A DNA stretch of 38,913 nucleotides from NCBI GenBank assembly GCA_021732415.1, contig JAKFVC010000168.1, positions 1 through 38,913 on the forward strand. The letters run 5' to 3'. Both the position numbers and the translations under genes were made by a program. This DNA is from Planctomycetaceae bacterium. Lineage in GTDB: Bacteria; Planctomycetota; Planctomycetia; Planctomycetales; Planctomycetaceae. Shown piece by piece: positions 8,232 through 16,360 of this stretch (position 1 is the stretch's first letter; each line of letters begins with the position of its first letter). The notes under the pieces were generated by a model that had not been told where the DNA came from, made no database searches, and saw nothing but the letters and a program-made list of their open reading frames with translations.

Positions 8232-10118
8232 TTAGCGATCTTCCGGCTTAGTCAGTTCAAACACGTCGAACATGCGCCCTTCCAGGTCGATCGCCTTAAA
8301 CTGAATCGTCCGATCGTGTACCGTCGCATAACAAATGTGGTAAGCACTCTTGTAATGCAGGCTGAACCAGGCGCGTTGCGGAGCGGCACGCTCGAGATGG
8401 CCGCCACCACCGCCGCTGGTGATGTAACGCACGCCCTTTTTCTGGTTGATCGTCATGCGATAAATAGGCCATGAGCGCTCGTAGTTGTGCACGTGTCCGT
8501 TGAAGGCAATATCCACGCCGTACTTTTCATAAAGCGGCACGAGATGCTGGGCGTTGATGTCGCCCCACGTCGGCTTGCCACCCTTCTTGCCCTCGACATG
8601 ATCGCCGTAGTCGTCATCGTCAGACGTGAAGCACGGATGATGATGGCAGGTCACTTTCCAGGTGGCTTTGCTCTGAGAGAGCGCTTGATCCAGCCACTTA
8701 TATTGTTCGCTGTCCGGAGCCAGCGACTTATTGCTGTCGATCATGAAGAACTGTGCGTTGCCATAGTCAAACTGATAAAAGTATTCGGGCTTCGGGAGTG
8801 AGAAATAATCATAATACCAGTGCGAGTTTCCTTCGTGATTCCCAATGACCGGAAACAACGGTACGCGTGATGTCAGGACCGACATCGGTTCGAACAAGTC
8901 CTTAATCCACTGGTTCTTGGCATGGCCGTTGTCGACCACATCGCCGCAATGCAGCATGAAATTCGGTCTCAAGGCATAGGCATTCTCCGCACACTTGCGA
9001 GTGACCTCGGGATTGCGCTGAGTATCGCCGATCACAGTAAAGGCCCACGGACTGTCCGGCGGCGGAGCTGTCTGGAGCGAACTGAGCGCCGAAGTCAACG
9101 TTGAACCGTTGCCGTCTTCGCAGGTCACGCGGTAAAAGTAAGATGTTCGCGGTTGTAAGCCGGTCAACGTCAATTCACTAATCAAATGCGGTTCAACCGT
9201 CGACGCACGCTGTGCGAGCGGTTGCCGTTCGGCATACTCAACCGTCATCCTGGCCGGCCGAGTTGTCTCGCACATGATGGTCATACTGGTCTGCGTGCCG
9301 AATTGCAGGTACGGCTGGACCAGGAACTTTAGTTCGACCGTCGCTGTGGCTTTGACGAGATTGCTGTTCTTGGCGGCGACCTCGGCGATCTTGGCCGCAG
9401 CGAGGGCCCTGTTATAGACTTTGACTTCGTAAACGGCGCCGTGCAGCGGATACTTCTCGTTGTCGTCCAGATAGCAGCCAATCGTATAAGTTCCCTTGGC
9501 GGGATAAAGAATATCGCCTGATTGATCGGCCGATTCTCCATCCAGCTTGCCGTTCACATAAAGTCTCATCTTCGCGCCGTCATAGGTGCCCACCACGTGA
9601 AACCAGCGGCCCTGCTCTGCATCCGTCTTACCGACCAGCACTGTGATCCGGCCGTCACCGTCATCGGCCCCCTTGGTCGCCAGCGAAAAGGTGAACTTGG
9701 TGTCGTTGAAGCCCAGTGTCCAGCCGCGTTCGGTGCCGCCGTCGTCCTGGACCAGCCCGCAAATGCTGCCCCACTCCTGAGTCGCCTTTAAGTTCACCCA
9801 GGCCGAGACGGTGAACTCTTTGGTGGGCAACAGTTTTTTCGCATCTTCAATCGTTCCGGCAATCGTCAGCCAGTCAGTCGAGCCGTTCATGATAAACGCT
9901 TCAGTCGGACCGACCGTCGCCACACTCGTTTTGCCTTCGACTCGTGCCGTTGCGGAGTGAGTGATGTCGTTGACGGTCCCATTGCTGATCTTGTGGACGC
10001 CCGGAGCGAAATGGAACAGCAAGCCCTCTTCATGGATGTCGGGATGTGCCAATACCGGTGAAACTAACGACAAGAATAGAATGGCAATCAGTGCCTTCAG
10101 GGCTCGTGAATCGTACAT
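8232..10118 (-). CDS. secreted LamG-domain metallophosphoesterase (purple acid phosphatase-like)
   Basis: This 628-residue exported protein begins MYDSRALKALIAILFLSLVS, a signal peptide ending near VLAHPD. A LamG/concanavalin-like domain (about residues 35-255, with FTVSAWVNL and MRLYVNGKLDGES) is followed by a purple acid phosphatase fibronectin-like domain (about 268-350). The metallophosphoesterase core shows all metal-site blocks: GDTQRN, HCGDVVDNG, VIGNHEGN, CHHHPC and NGHVHNYERSWP. It would act outside the cytoplasm on phosphate esters, with LamG perhaps anchoring it to glycans. The frame is open 150 nt further upstream, but that stretch overlaps a palindromic repeat, so I chose the ATG at the signal peptide. 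Its place beside C-P cleavage genes suggests a wider phosphorus-scavenging role, which is inference. Confidence 0.88.
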   Translation of the reverse strand: MYDSRALKALIAILFLSLVSPVLAHPDIHEEGLLFHFAPGVHKISNGTVNDITHSATARVEGKTSVATVGPTEAFIMNGSTDWLTIAGTIEDAKKLLPTKEFTVSAWVNLKATQEWGSICGLVQDDGGTERGWTLGFNDTKFTFSLATKGADDGDGRITVLVGKTDAEQGRWFHVVGTYDGAKMRLYVNGKLDGESADQSGDILYPAKGTYTIGCYLDDNEKYPLHGAVYEVKVYNRALAAAKIAEVAAKNSNLVKATATVELKFLVQPYLQFGTQTSMTIMCETTRPARMTVEYAERQPLAQRASTVEPHLISELTLTGLQPRTSYFYRVTCEDGNGSTLTSALSSLQTAPPPDSPWAFTVIGDTQRNPEVTRKCAENAYALRPNFMLHCGDVVDNGHAKNQWIKDLFEPMSVLTSRVPLFPVIGNHEGNSHWYYDYFSLPKPEYFYQFDYGNAQFFMIDSNKSLAPDSEQYKWLDQALSQSKATWKVTCHHHPCFTSDDDDYGDHVEGKKGGKPTWGDINAQHLVPLYEKYGVDIAFNGHVHNYERSWPIYRMTINQKKGVRYITSGGGGGHLERAAPQRAWFSLHYKSAYHICYATVHDRTIQFKAIDLEGRMFDVFELTKPEDR

Positions 10119-10184
10119 GAAATCCTCATTGAGAAAACTGATAGTGGCTTGTCGTCTGCAGAGTGAGAGGTCGGGTTCCGCCTC

Positions 10185-10236
10185 CGTGGCCGACGCTGCC
10201 AGCGTCGGAATGCAGACGCTGGCAGCGTCTGCCACG
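10185..10236. repeat. imperfect 24-bp inverted repeat
   Basis: Arms 10185-10208 and 10213-10236 match at 22 of 24 positions (core gacgctgccagcgtc) around a 4-nt loop. It lies in the 121-bp gap between the flavoenzyme stop and the metallophosphoesterase start, immediately after the flavoenzyme stop codon, and could be a hairpin terminator or REP-like element. Confidence 0.75.
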
Positions 10237-10239
10237 GGG

Positions 10240-11538
10240 CTACTGGTTCGCTGCGCTGAGCGGCTCAACGACTGGTTCCGCTCCTAATGTATATACGGGG
10301 CTCTCCAAGGCATAGTAGTTCAAGAAAATCCGTCGACTTGCATTTTGAATCCAACTGTGGTCCTTACCTCGCGCACCGAATCGGTCCGGGGAAAAGCAAG
10401 AGAGATCGGCCCCTGGATGGCCGTGGGCTATCCAGTGCGCCAGCCAGCGCCCGACAGCCGCGGAGCCGGAAATGCCCATGCCTCCGCAACCCGTCGCAAA
10501 CAAAACGTTGGGTAATCCGGCCATCGGACCAATCACGTAACGGCCGTCTGGTGTGCAGGTCAGAAGGCCTTGTCTTCGCTGGGTGACCGGCAGTTCGTTC
10601 AGAATTGGAAACAGTGCGGCCAATCGCTGGGTCATGTCTTCCGCGACAGCCATACTGGAATGTACGTCGTATGTCCGTCGATCCGGGCCAGTGATCAGGT
10701 CATAAGCCAAGGCCTCGGAATCGAAGCAGCCATATAATAAACCGCCGGCCTCTGGACGAAGGTAGCAGCTGTGATCGGGAATTCGGACGACAGGATGATG
10801 GGCCGGGATGGTGTTCGACGCAGCGGTTCGCATTTGCTGGAGACGAATCGGTTGGGCCGGCAGTGTGATTCCAACTCGGGCGGCTAGACGACTGGTCCAG
10901 GGGCCCGATGTGATCACAACCTGGCCCGCTTCCAGCTCGCCTTGATCGGTAGTCAGCTTTGTCGTTCCAGAGGTGGTTGTGGCGATGTCGGTTACTTCCC
11001 GGCCACAATGAATCTGGACGCCTTGTCTGGCAGCGGCATGTCCCAATGCCCGTGCCGCCAACGAGGCATCCACATAGCCATCATTCGGAAGAAACAACGT
11101 GGAATCGACAGTAGTCATGTCGAGCTGCGGTGCCAGTTTTGCGATCTCCTGCGCATCGATCGATTGGACCTCTACTCCCAGGCGTTTCGCCGACGCTATT
11201 TGGGAACGAAAGGCTGCCGTCCGTTGCGAATTCAGTGAGAGATGCAGACTTCCGCTCCGTCGAAATCCTGTGTCAAACCCAGTTCTTTCTGCAAACTGAG
11301 AATACAGGTCCAGGGAATAGCCGATGGCCTCAATCATGAGCGGATCAGTGCGCAGTTGCCCAATCTGTCCCGCAGCCTGTTGAGTCGTCTCAGTCGCCAC
11401 ATCGTTGGCTCGTTCCAGCAACACAATTCGCAGGCCCGGATTTGTTTCAGTGAGATGCCACGCCGTACTCAATCCCCAGATTCCGCCGCCGACAATGGCG
11501 ACGTCACAGGTCGCTGGCAGGGAGCATGTTGCACGCAT
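10240..11538 (-). CDS. FAD-dependent oxidoreductase, DAO family (sarcosine/dimethylglycine dehydrogenase-like)
   Basis: This 432-residue flavoprotein of the D-amino-acid oxidase/glycine oxidase superfamily has the dinucleotide fold G17-x-G19-x-x-G22 (VAIVGGGIWGLS) and an acidic residue ending the second strand (VLLERAND). The C-terminal FAD-binding block FATGCGGMGISGSAAVGRW is present. Such enzymes oxidise the C-N bond of secondary or tertiary amines or amino acids. The sequence resembles the DAO half of sarcosine/dimethylglycine dehydrogenases but lacks the folate-binding GcvT half. Where those enzymes often have a flavin-linked His (THAAG), this one reads TQQAAGQ, so covalent FAD is not expected. 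The ATG at 11538 is preferred over in-frame upstream codons because the fold begins right after it. In this locus an aminophosphonate or N-methylated amine is a reasonable substrate guess, not shown by sequence. Confidence 0.82.
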   Translation of the reverse strand: MRATCSLPATCDVAIVGGGIWGLSTAWHLTETNPGLRIVLLERANDVATETTQQAAGQIGQLRTDPLMIEAIGYSLDLYSQFAERTGFDTGFRRSGSLHLSLNSQRTAAFRSQIASAKRLGVEVQSIDAQEIAKLAPQLDMTTVDSTLFLPNDGYVDASLAARALGHAAARQGVQIHCGREVTDIATTTSGTTKLTTDQGELEAGQVVITSGPWTSRLAARVGITLPAQPIRLQQMRTAASNTIPAHHPVVRIPDHSCYLRPEAGGLLYGCFDSEALAYDLITGPDRRTYDVHSSMAVAEDMTQRLAALFPILNELPVTQRRQGLLTCTPDGRYVIGPMAGLPNVLFATGCGGMGISGSAAVGRWLAHWIAHGHPGADLSCFSPDRFGARGKDHSWIQNASRRIFLNYYALESPVYTLGAEPVVEPLSAANQ

Positions 11539-11612
11539 CGAGTGATTCCGTGGTATCAGATTGCAGGCATGCCAATTCAAGGACTGCAAGAATGTAAAGA
11601 GATCAATGACCA

Positions 11613-11701
11613 AATCAGCCGGCACGCGTTAGCGTCCGGTTCGGAGGACCAATCGACTCGATTGACGTCCCGAACCGTGGGCTAGCGCCCTGCGGCTGAT
11701 T
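11613..11701. repeat. dispersed palindromic repeat, family 2, copy 2
   Basis: This starts aatcagccggcacgcgttag, ends ctgcggctgatt, and has inner arms gtccggttcg / cgaaccgtg. It is the counterpart of 8070-8157. It separates the small lipoprotein gene from the downstream flavoenzyme gene, both on the minus strand. Confidence 0.8.
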
Positions 11702-11743
11702 GAGGAAACTCTTTGATCAGGGTGTCGCTGAGTCAGTGTCGTA

Positions 11744-12205
11744 TTAATGTTCGGAGGCTTTGACCGACTTTCCGGAAAACGAGACGACCGGCGCCATCGA
11801 CTTCGCTTTTGAGTCGAGCGGAAAATCGATCTCGGTGCCTCCGGGTTCGACTTCTGCCGTCAGCGTGGTTTGTTCGTTATAGGAATTGGGGATCGACTCG
11901 CGACTTTCCGACGGCTTGGAGTCCTTGTCGCGAGATTCCCGTTCCGCAGTCGTAATACTGACGGAGTGCAAACCGACAACCGCGCCTGGCTCACCCTGAC
12001 GATAGTTGAGTTTGTACTTTCCTTCAGCATCAGTCATCCCGACCGAGCCACGGCCTCCGTCACGCGGTTGAAACGTCACGCGAGCCCCTGAAACTGGCTT
12101 ACCGTCGAGCGTGACGATACCGGTGACGGCACCCAACGGGGGGCTGCCGGTACCCCAACATCCGACCGAAACGAACAATAAAACACTCACACAGGCAAAC
12201 CGCAT
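11744..12205 (-). CDS. small lipoprotein with carboxypeptidase-regulatory (TTR-like) domain
   Basis: This 153-residue protein has a short signal sequence and a lipobox-like SVGC at Cys16, so it is probably a lipoprotein. The rest is a transthyretin-like/carboxypeptidase regulatory beta-sandwich: GIVTLDGKPVSGARVTF followed by TDAEGKYKL. Similar small proteins commonly sit beside DUF1559 genes in planctomycetes. An aggag Shine-Dalgarno lies just before the ATG at 12205, which decides the start over an ATG 30 nt upstream. It lies downstream of a DUF1559 gene on the same strand. The paralogous set at 16.4-17.9 kb has the same two gene types in the opposite order. Function unknown; a surface or envelope structural role is likely. 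Confidence 0.82.
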   Translation of the reverse strand: MRFACVSVLLFVSVGCWGTGSPPLGAVTGIVTLDGKPVSGARVTFQPRDGGRGSVGMTDAEGKYKLNYRQGEPGAVVGLHSVSITTAERESRDKDSKPSESRESIPNSYNEQTTLTAEVEPGGTEIDFPLDSKAKSMAPVVSFSGKSVKASEH

Positions 12206-12284
12206 GGAATTCTCCTGCCACAACTGGAAAGACATTGGGCTTCCTCCCCGGATGTTTTCATTTGATATTTGCGCCCTCGAAATC

Positions 12285-12380
12285 GTGTGAGAGTATGAGT
12301 GTGTGAGAGTAACGGAGTGAAGATCCCGCCCACAATGGAACTGTTAGCTCCGTCACACTCCCTCTCTGGTACTCTCACAC
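12285..12380. repeat. inverted repeat rich in gtgtgagagt
   Basis: The unit gtgtgagagt occurs at 12285-12294 and again at 12301-12310, and its reverse complement actctcacac lies at 12371-12380, with further partial pairing (ggagtg / cactcc) inside. It fills the gap between DUF1559 and lipoprotein genes and looks like a REP-type palindrome. Confidence 0.65.
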
Positions 12381-12431
12381 AGTCTCACAGCACAATCGAT
12401 TGTTTTATGCCGCTATCAGCTTGATTGAACT

Positions 12432-13418
12432 CTAGAACTCACCCACTGGCTGTCCGTCATCTCGTCCGAGCAACCGTTCGTAAGCACTGTCGATGGCGGC
12501 CGTCGATTTGTTGTGGTCAATGTTGTCGCTGATGAACCTGACCGCTCCATCGACCATCACAAAATGAGCACCGCCGACATGCAGGCTGTTGAAGCTGTTT
12601 CTCGGATAGGCCGCACCATTAATAAACGATTCACCGACCCCTGTGACGTCGGCCATCCCGTAATAGGTATTCGACACGCTGGTCGCTCCGCCGAAGATGT
12701 GGGCACCATGTGGCTGAGTGCTGGTGCCGACAGAATCGGGTCCGAACTGGGCCTGCGAGTAGCAACGTTCGCCGACCAGAATCGTATTGCTGGAGCCATC
12801 GGTGACATCCTTGAAACTGCATTTGCTGTTGGCCCAGAAGATGCCGTTGACGCAACCAATGTCACGGCCGGCCGCCGCCGCATCGGCTTTGGTCTTATAC
12901 ATCCGCCACGATCCAGCATTACCCGCATAGTTGGCTCGGCAGAGGTAGACGTTCTGCGCCGCTGACGTCATGCCCTTCGGATTGATGTCGCGATCGGTGA
13001 TATCGGGACCAGTGTCGCTGGGGCACTTGAAGACCGGGAAACCGTTGCGCATCGCGGCAATCTTAGTTGCGTCGAGCAACGCGTCACCGAGACTATATCC
13101 GGCCACGTTGATTTGATTGTACAGTGCCGACTGATCCATCTGCGGCAGGATCATGGCGGCCCAGCCCCAGTTGCCCTGGTCGCCGCTGGAGAAGACTTCC
13201 ACCATACCCGGCGGGAACGAGCCGAAGGATTCGGAGTAGTTATGCAGTCCGAGGCCGATCTGCTTGAGGTTGTTCTTGCATTGGCTGCGGCGGGCGGCTT
13301 CGCGCGCTTGTTGGACAGCGGGCAGCAGCAGCGAGATCAGAACGGCGATGATCGCAATGACGACCAGTAGTTCGATCAAGGTAAAGCCACGTTGCCGAGG
13401 AGAGAGACGATTCCGCAT
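12432..13418 (-). CDS. DUF1559 prepilin-like protein, copy A
   Basis: This 328-residue planctomycete DUF1559 protein has the type III (prepilin) signal [19 protein letters not shown] followed by [18 protein letters not shown] and NNLKQ. Prepilin peptidase would cleave after the Gly of RG|FTLIE. The C-terminus has the family's HVGGAHFVMVDGAVRF and DGQPVGEF blocks. An AAAGG precedes the ATG. These proteins are thought to be pseudopilin-like surface components, and their individual roles are unknown. This copy is divergent from a XylR-like regulator (13792) and precedes the TTR-like lipoprotein, a set repeated around 16.4-18.2 kb. It may therefore be induced by whatever ligand the regulator senses. 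Confidence 0.92.
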   Translation of the reverse strand: MRNRLSPRQRGFTLIELLVVIAIIAVLISLLLPAVQQAREAARRSQCKNNLKQIGLGLHNYSESFGSFPPGMVEVFSSGDQGNWGWAAMILPQMDQSALYNQINVAGYSLGDALLDATKIAAMRNGFPVFKCPSDTGPDITDRDINPKGMTSAAQNVYLCRANYAGNAGSWRMYKTKADAAAAGRDIGCVNGIFWANSKCSFKDVTDGSSNTILVGERCYSQAQFGPDSVGTSTQPHGAHIFGGATSVSNTYYGMADVTGVGESFINGAAYPRNSFNSLHVGGAHFVMVDGAVRFISDNIDHNKSTAAIDSAYERLLGRDDGQPVGEF

Positions 13419-13791
13419 GAGCCGACCTTTCTAGATTGGGACGAGAAACAAAAATCAATAACGCGGGCTGAGGTCAAAGTGGGGCGAGCGGCAAAGTCGA
13501 CTTGAGCCACAGTTTTCGTCCGCGGCAGTCACATCGAAGTTTCCCGTGGTTCCTACGCCAACCGGGAAGCCACAGTCTGGAAGCAATTGCACGACGACAT
13601 GTTCTGTTTGGCATTTCGAGTCACCGTGGGTGGCCGAAGACGATCGTCGAGCTACCACGATTATAGACCCGTCTTTTTGTGGGGCCATGACTTTTCGCAC
13701 AAAGCGATTGTCGAGTTGCACACAAATCAGCGATACTATGAATAGGGGATGAAGACATTAACCGCATCTTAATTCAAAGGTGAAAAACTCC
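13419..13791. promoter_or_regulatory. divergent control region between DUF1559 copy A and regulator A
   Basis: There are 373 bp without a convincing gene between two divergent starts. Two short stretches resemble the equivalent region at 17863-18228: tcaccgtgggt at 13621 (compare gtaccgtgggta at 17904 and gttaccgtga at 18001) and catgacttttcgcac at 13686-13700 (compare tatgactttttgcgc at 18026-18040). These are candidate binding sites for the paralogous XylR-like regulators. The matches are short and untested. Confidence 0.4.
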
Positions 13792-14973
13792 ATGGATCGC
13801 AGGCCGTCGACTCTGCAGATGAGCCATTGGAAACGGCGTCGCGTGGTGCTGCTGATTCAGACCGCAACCGACTGGAGCCGCCAGGTGTTGTCGGGTATCG
13901 CGCGCTTCGCTAACGAACGTGGAGGTTGGGATTTCTACCTGGAGTCTCGTGGCTTCGACGAAGAGATGTCGATGCCGCGTGATTGGCAGGCGGAGGGAGC
14001 CATTGTGCGGCTCAGCCATCCCAAGCTGCGGCAGTCGATTGTCCGCAGACGGATTCCGGCGGTGAATGTTTCGTGGCTGGAGAATCACAGTGCGACGGTA
14101 CCGAAAGCCGTTTCGGATGAAGCGCGCTGTGGCGAGGTGGCTGCCAGGTTTTTCATTAGGAAGGGATATCACACGTTTGCCTACGTGACATCACGTCGGC
14201 CCGGATATTCTGACCGGCTGGAGCGGCAGTTTCGAACGACCATTGGAGACCGGCAATTCCACAGGTTCGACCCCGACCCAGCCGGGACCACGGTTGATCG
14301 CGGACGCCTGGCACGCTGGCTGCGCAGCCTGCCGAAGCCAGTGGCGATACTGGTCTGGGACAGCAGCCTGGGACATGAAGTGGTCCTGGCTGGCATCAAT
14401 GCGGGAATTGCGATTCCAGCCCAGATGTCGGTCCTGTGTCTGGAGGCCGACCCGCTCGTTTCTTCACTGTGTCCGATTCCGCTGTCGTTTATTGATCAGG
14501 ACGGTGATGCGGTCGGATATCGAGCGGCCGAACTGCTGGAACGGCTGATGTTTGGTCAGGAACCGCCCCTGGAGCCGGTACTCGTCCCGCCGCTGCGCAT
14601 TGTCGAGCGTCTGTCGACGGATGCGGTAGCGGTCCGCGACCCGTTACTAGCCCGCGCGTTGCAATTTATCCGTGATCGCGCCACGTCGGCGATCACAGTG
14701 GCCGATCTGGAACGTCACCTCGATCTGACGCGCCGGCAGCTTGAGCATTGTTTCACTAAGGATCTCGGTCACACGCCCGCGGTGGAACTCAGGAATGTGC
14801 GGCTGTCTCTGGCCAAGGAACTGCTGAGAACGACCGACCTGCCGCTGGACGTCATCGCCGCTCGCAGCGGGTTCGGGGATGCGGCGGTCCTGATTCGTTG
14901 CTTTCAACGCGAAGTCGGCCAGACGCCGGGCGCGTACCGTCGCGCGCCGGCGGCTATTCGTAGCTTGGAGTGA
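13792..14973 (+). CDS. XylR-like AraC-family regulator A (periplasmic-binding-like sensor plus AraC HTH)
   Basis: This is a 393-residue regulator. The N-terminal part (about 15-270) is a LacI/periplasmic-binding-protein-like ligand domain of the XylR type: RRVVLLIQTATDWSRQVLSG, RRRIPAVNVSW and VSDEARCGEVAARFF. The C-terminal ~100 residues form an AraC-type double helix-turn-helix (ITVADLERHLDLTRRQLEHC, then DVIAARSGFGDAAVLIRCFQ). It is a clear paralogue of the regulator at 18229. Family members bind a small ligand and activate adjacent catabolic genes. The ATG at 13792 has aaagg about 11 nt upstream; a GTG at 13780 is the alternative. It is divergent from DUF1559 copy A and convergent with the phnX relic, so the ligand may be phosphonate-related (inference). 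Confidence 0.88.
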   Translation: MDRRPSTLQMSHWKRRRVVLLIQTATDWSRQVLSGIARFANERGGWDFYLESRGFDEEMSMPRDWQAEGAIVRLSHPKLRQSIVRRRIPAVNVSWLENHSATVPKAVSDEARCGEVAARFFIRKGYHTFAYVTSRRPGYSDRLERQFRTTIGDRQFHRFDPDPAGTTVDRGRLARWLRSLPKPVAILVWDSSLGHEVVLAGINAGIAIPAQMSVLCLEADPLVSSLCPIPLSFIDQDGDAVGYRAAELLERLMFGQEPPLEPVLVPPLRIVERLSTDAVAVRDPLLARALQFIRDRATSAITVADLERHLDLTRRQLEHCFTKDLGHTPAVELRNVRLSLAKELLRTTDLPLDVIAARSGFGDAAVLIRCFQREVGQTPGAYRRAPAAIRSLE

Positions 14974-14979
14974 TTGTCG

Positions 14980-15070
14980 CTAAGTGAAAGTCTGCAAAAC
15001 CAGAACGGGAGCCCGGCAGCCGAAATCGGTGATCGTGTCCTGCCCAGTCAAAAATGACCAGCTTGACCCG
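14980..15070 (-). pseudogene. phnX: decayed 5' end of a second phnX
   Basis: Read on the minus strand from 15070, this gives VKLVIFDWAG, matching the intact PhnX start IRLAIFDWAG (19513-20358) and including the nucleophile-Asp motif. The frame then shifts. Removing one base in ggAcacgatcacc restores AGTITDFGCRAP, typical of PhnX (the intact copy reads AGTSVDFGSCAP), before a TAG at 14980. The rest of the gene is gone, replaced by the end of regulator A at 14973. The relic begins about 16 nt behind the stop of the TIGR03364 flavoenzyme, the place where phnX would sit in a co-transcribed pair. Observed: similarity and frameshift. Inferred: loss after duplication or rearrangement. Confidence 0.8.
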
Positions 15071-15086
15071 TATCAGACAACTTAGC

Positions 15087-16250
15087 TCAAGCGGGCTCAT
15101 TACTCACCTCCCAGGTCTTCGCGGTTTCCCAGCGTTCAATGACCGATTCGCTCACAGCGAGACTGAGCGTCATGCCATTGCCGCCGAAGCCGTTGACGAG
15201 ATATAGATTCGATTCAACTTCGCGGATCGAAAACATGCGCTGGGGATGCTTGGCATAGAAACCGGCCCAGCGACGCGAGATCGCCGGATTGGGGATGAGC
15301 AGGACCTTGCTAATCTCGCGCATCATCAGCTCATCGATCTCATCCTTGTCGAACGGCTCGATATCGTCATCGTATTCATGAGAATCGCCCAGGATCAGTT
15401 CGCCGTTGGGCGTCGACGAGGCCATGACATGGATGCCATAGCGGTCGAGTTCCGGCATTGTGTCGGCGACACGTTGACGAACCTGTCTAATGCTCGGGCA
15501 AATGTTGAATGCCGAATAGTGACGCAACGTCAGCCCGCTGGCCATGTGCGGCCCGAGCACCCAGCCTGTGGGCTGTGGCGCGGAAAGCAGCATCTGCAAC
15601 TTGCAGATCTTGAAGTGCTGGTCGCGATGTTGATCCGGGAAGAGTGTTTTGAAGTAAGCACCGTTGGCGATGATGATGCGATCGCTCGTCCAGGTTCTAC
15701 CATCCGCGGCCGCGATCTCACCATCCTTGACCCGGGTGATGGGCGTCTCGAAATAGAAATCGATTCCGACGACATCTTTGAGATAAGAGACGATCGACGC
15801 AATCGCCGTGGGCGGGTGGACGCGTCGTTCCGATTCGCTGAACAACCCGCCCACGAGACCCTGAGGATTGGCTGCCGGCATGCGTTTCAGAACCTGCTCG
15901 GCACCGAGCACATCCAATGGCAGGTCTGAGGATGATGCGGACGTCGCGAACTCCTTGAGCACTTCCATTTCGTCGTCGTGATGCGCCAGAAACAGCGAGC
16001 CACATTTTTCGACGGGGAAGCCGGCAGCTCGGCCGAGTTCTTCCCACAATTGTTGATTTCTGAGCGAGAGCTCACGAGCCCGACCGGCCGGTTGACCGAT
16101 CGGCCAGATCATGCCGAAGTTGCGGATGCTGGCACCCTCGGGACGCGAATTCGTTTCAAAAATCGCGACCGAAAAGCCACGTTTCGCGGCCGCCCAGGCA
16201 TGTCCCAGGCCGACGATTCCACTACCGATAACTATGACGTCGTAATGCAT
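15087..16250 (-). CDS. phosphonate-associated FAD-dependent oxidoreductase (TIGR03364-type)
   Basis: This 387-residue DAO-superfamily flavoenzyme has the N-terminal motif IGSGIVGLGHAWAAAKRG (G9-x-G11-x-x-G14) and an acidic end of strand two (VAIFETNSRPEGAS). RNFGMIWPIGQ and the C-terminal NGFGGNGMTLSLAVSE complete the FAD site. The RNFGM(I)WPIGQ block and length agree with the TIGR03364 family, which recurs next to phnX. As I recall, characterised relatives oxidise aminoethylphosphonate derivatives to phosphonoacetaldehyde, the PhnX substrate. Consistent with this, a phnX relic follows directly downstream, and an intact phnX lies 4.4 kb away. The ATG at 16250 begins right at the dinucleotide fold; in-frame upstream codons add no conserved sequence. 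Confidence 0.85.
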   Translation of the reverse strand: MHYDVIVIGSGIVGLGHAWAAAKRGFSVAIFETNSRPEGASIRNFGMIWPIGQPAGRARELSLRNQQLWEELGRAAGFPVEKCGSLFLAHHDDEMEVLKEFATSASSSDLPLDVLGAEQVLKRMPAANPQGLVGGLFSESERRVHPPTAIASIVSYLKDVVGIDFYFETPITRVKDGEIAAADGRTWTSDRIIIANGAYFKTLFPDQHRDQHFKICKLQMLLSAPQPTGWVLGPHMASGLTLRHYSAFNICPSIRQVRQRVADTMPELDRYGIHVMASSTPNGELILGDSHEYDDDIEPFDKDEIDELMMREISKVLLIPNPAISRRWAGFYAKHPQRMFSIREVESNLYLVNGFGGNGMTLSLAVSESVIERWETAKTWEVSNEPA

Positions 16251-16360
16251 AATAGCCCGCGAAAACTGCGAAAGTGTGGTAAGGAGGGAGTGACTGGACT
16301 CCAACGATTATATCATCAAGCTGAGAGACCAGTCATCCTCGATTTGCCAGGCGGAAACAA

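Noticed and set aside
10121-10268. Upstream extension of the metallophosphoesterase
   Set aside because: It would put about 50 unconserved residues, encoded by a palindromic repeat, before a good signal peptide.
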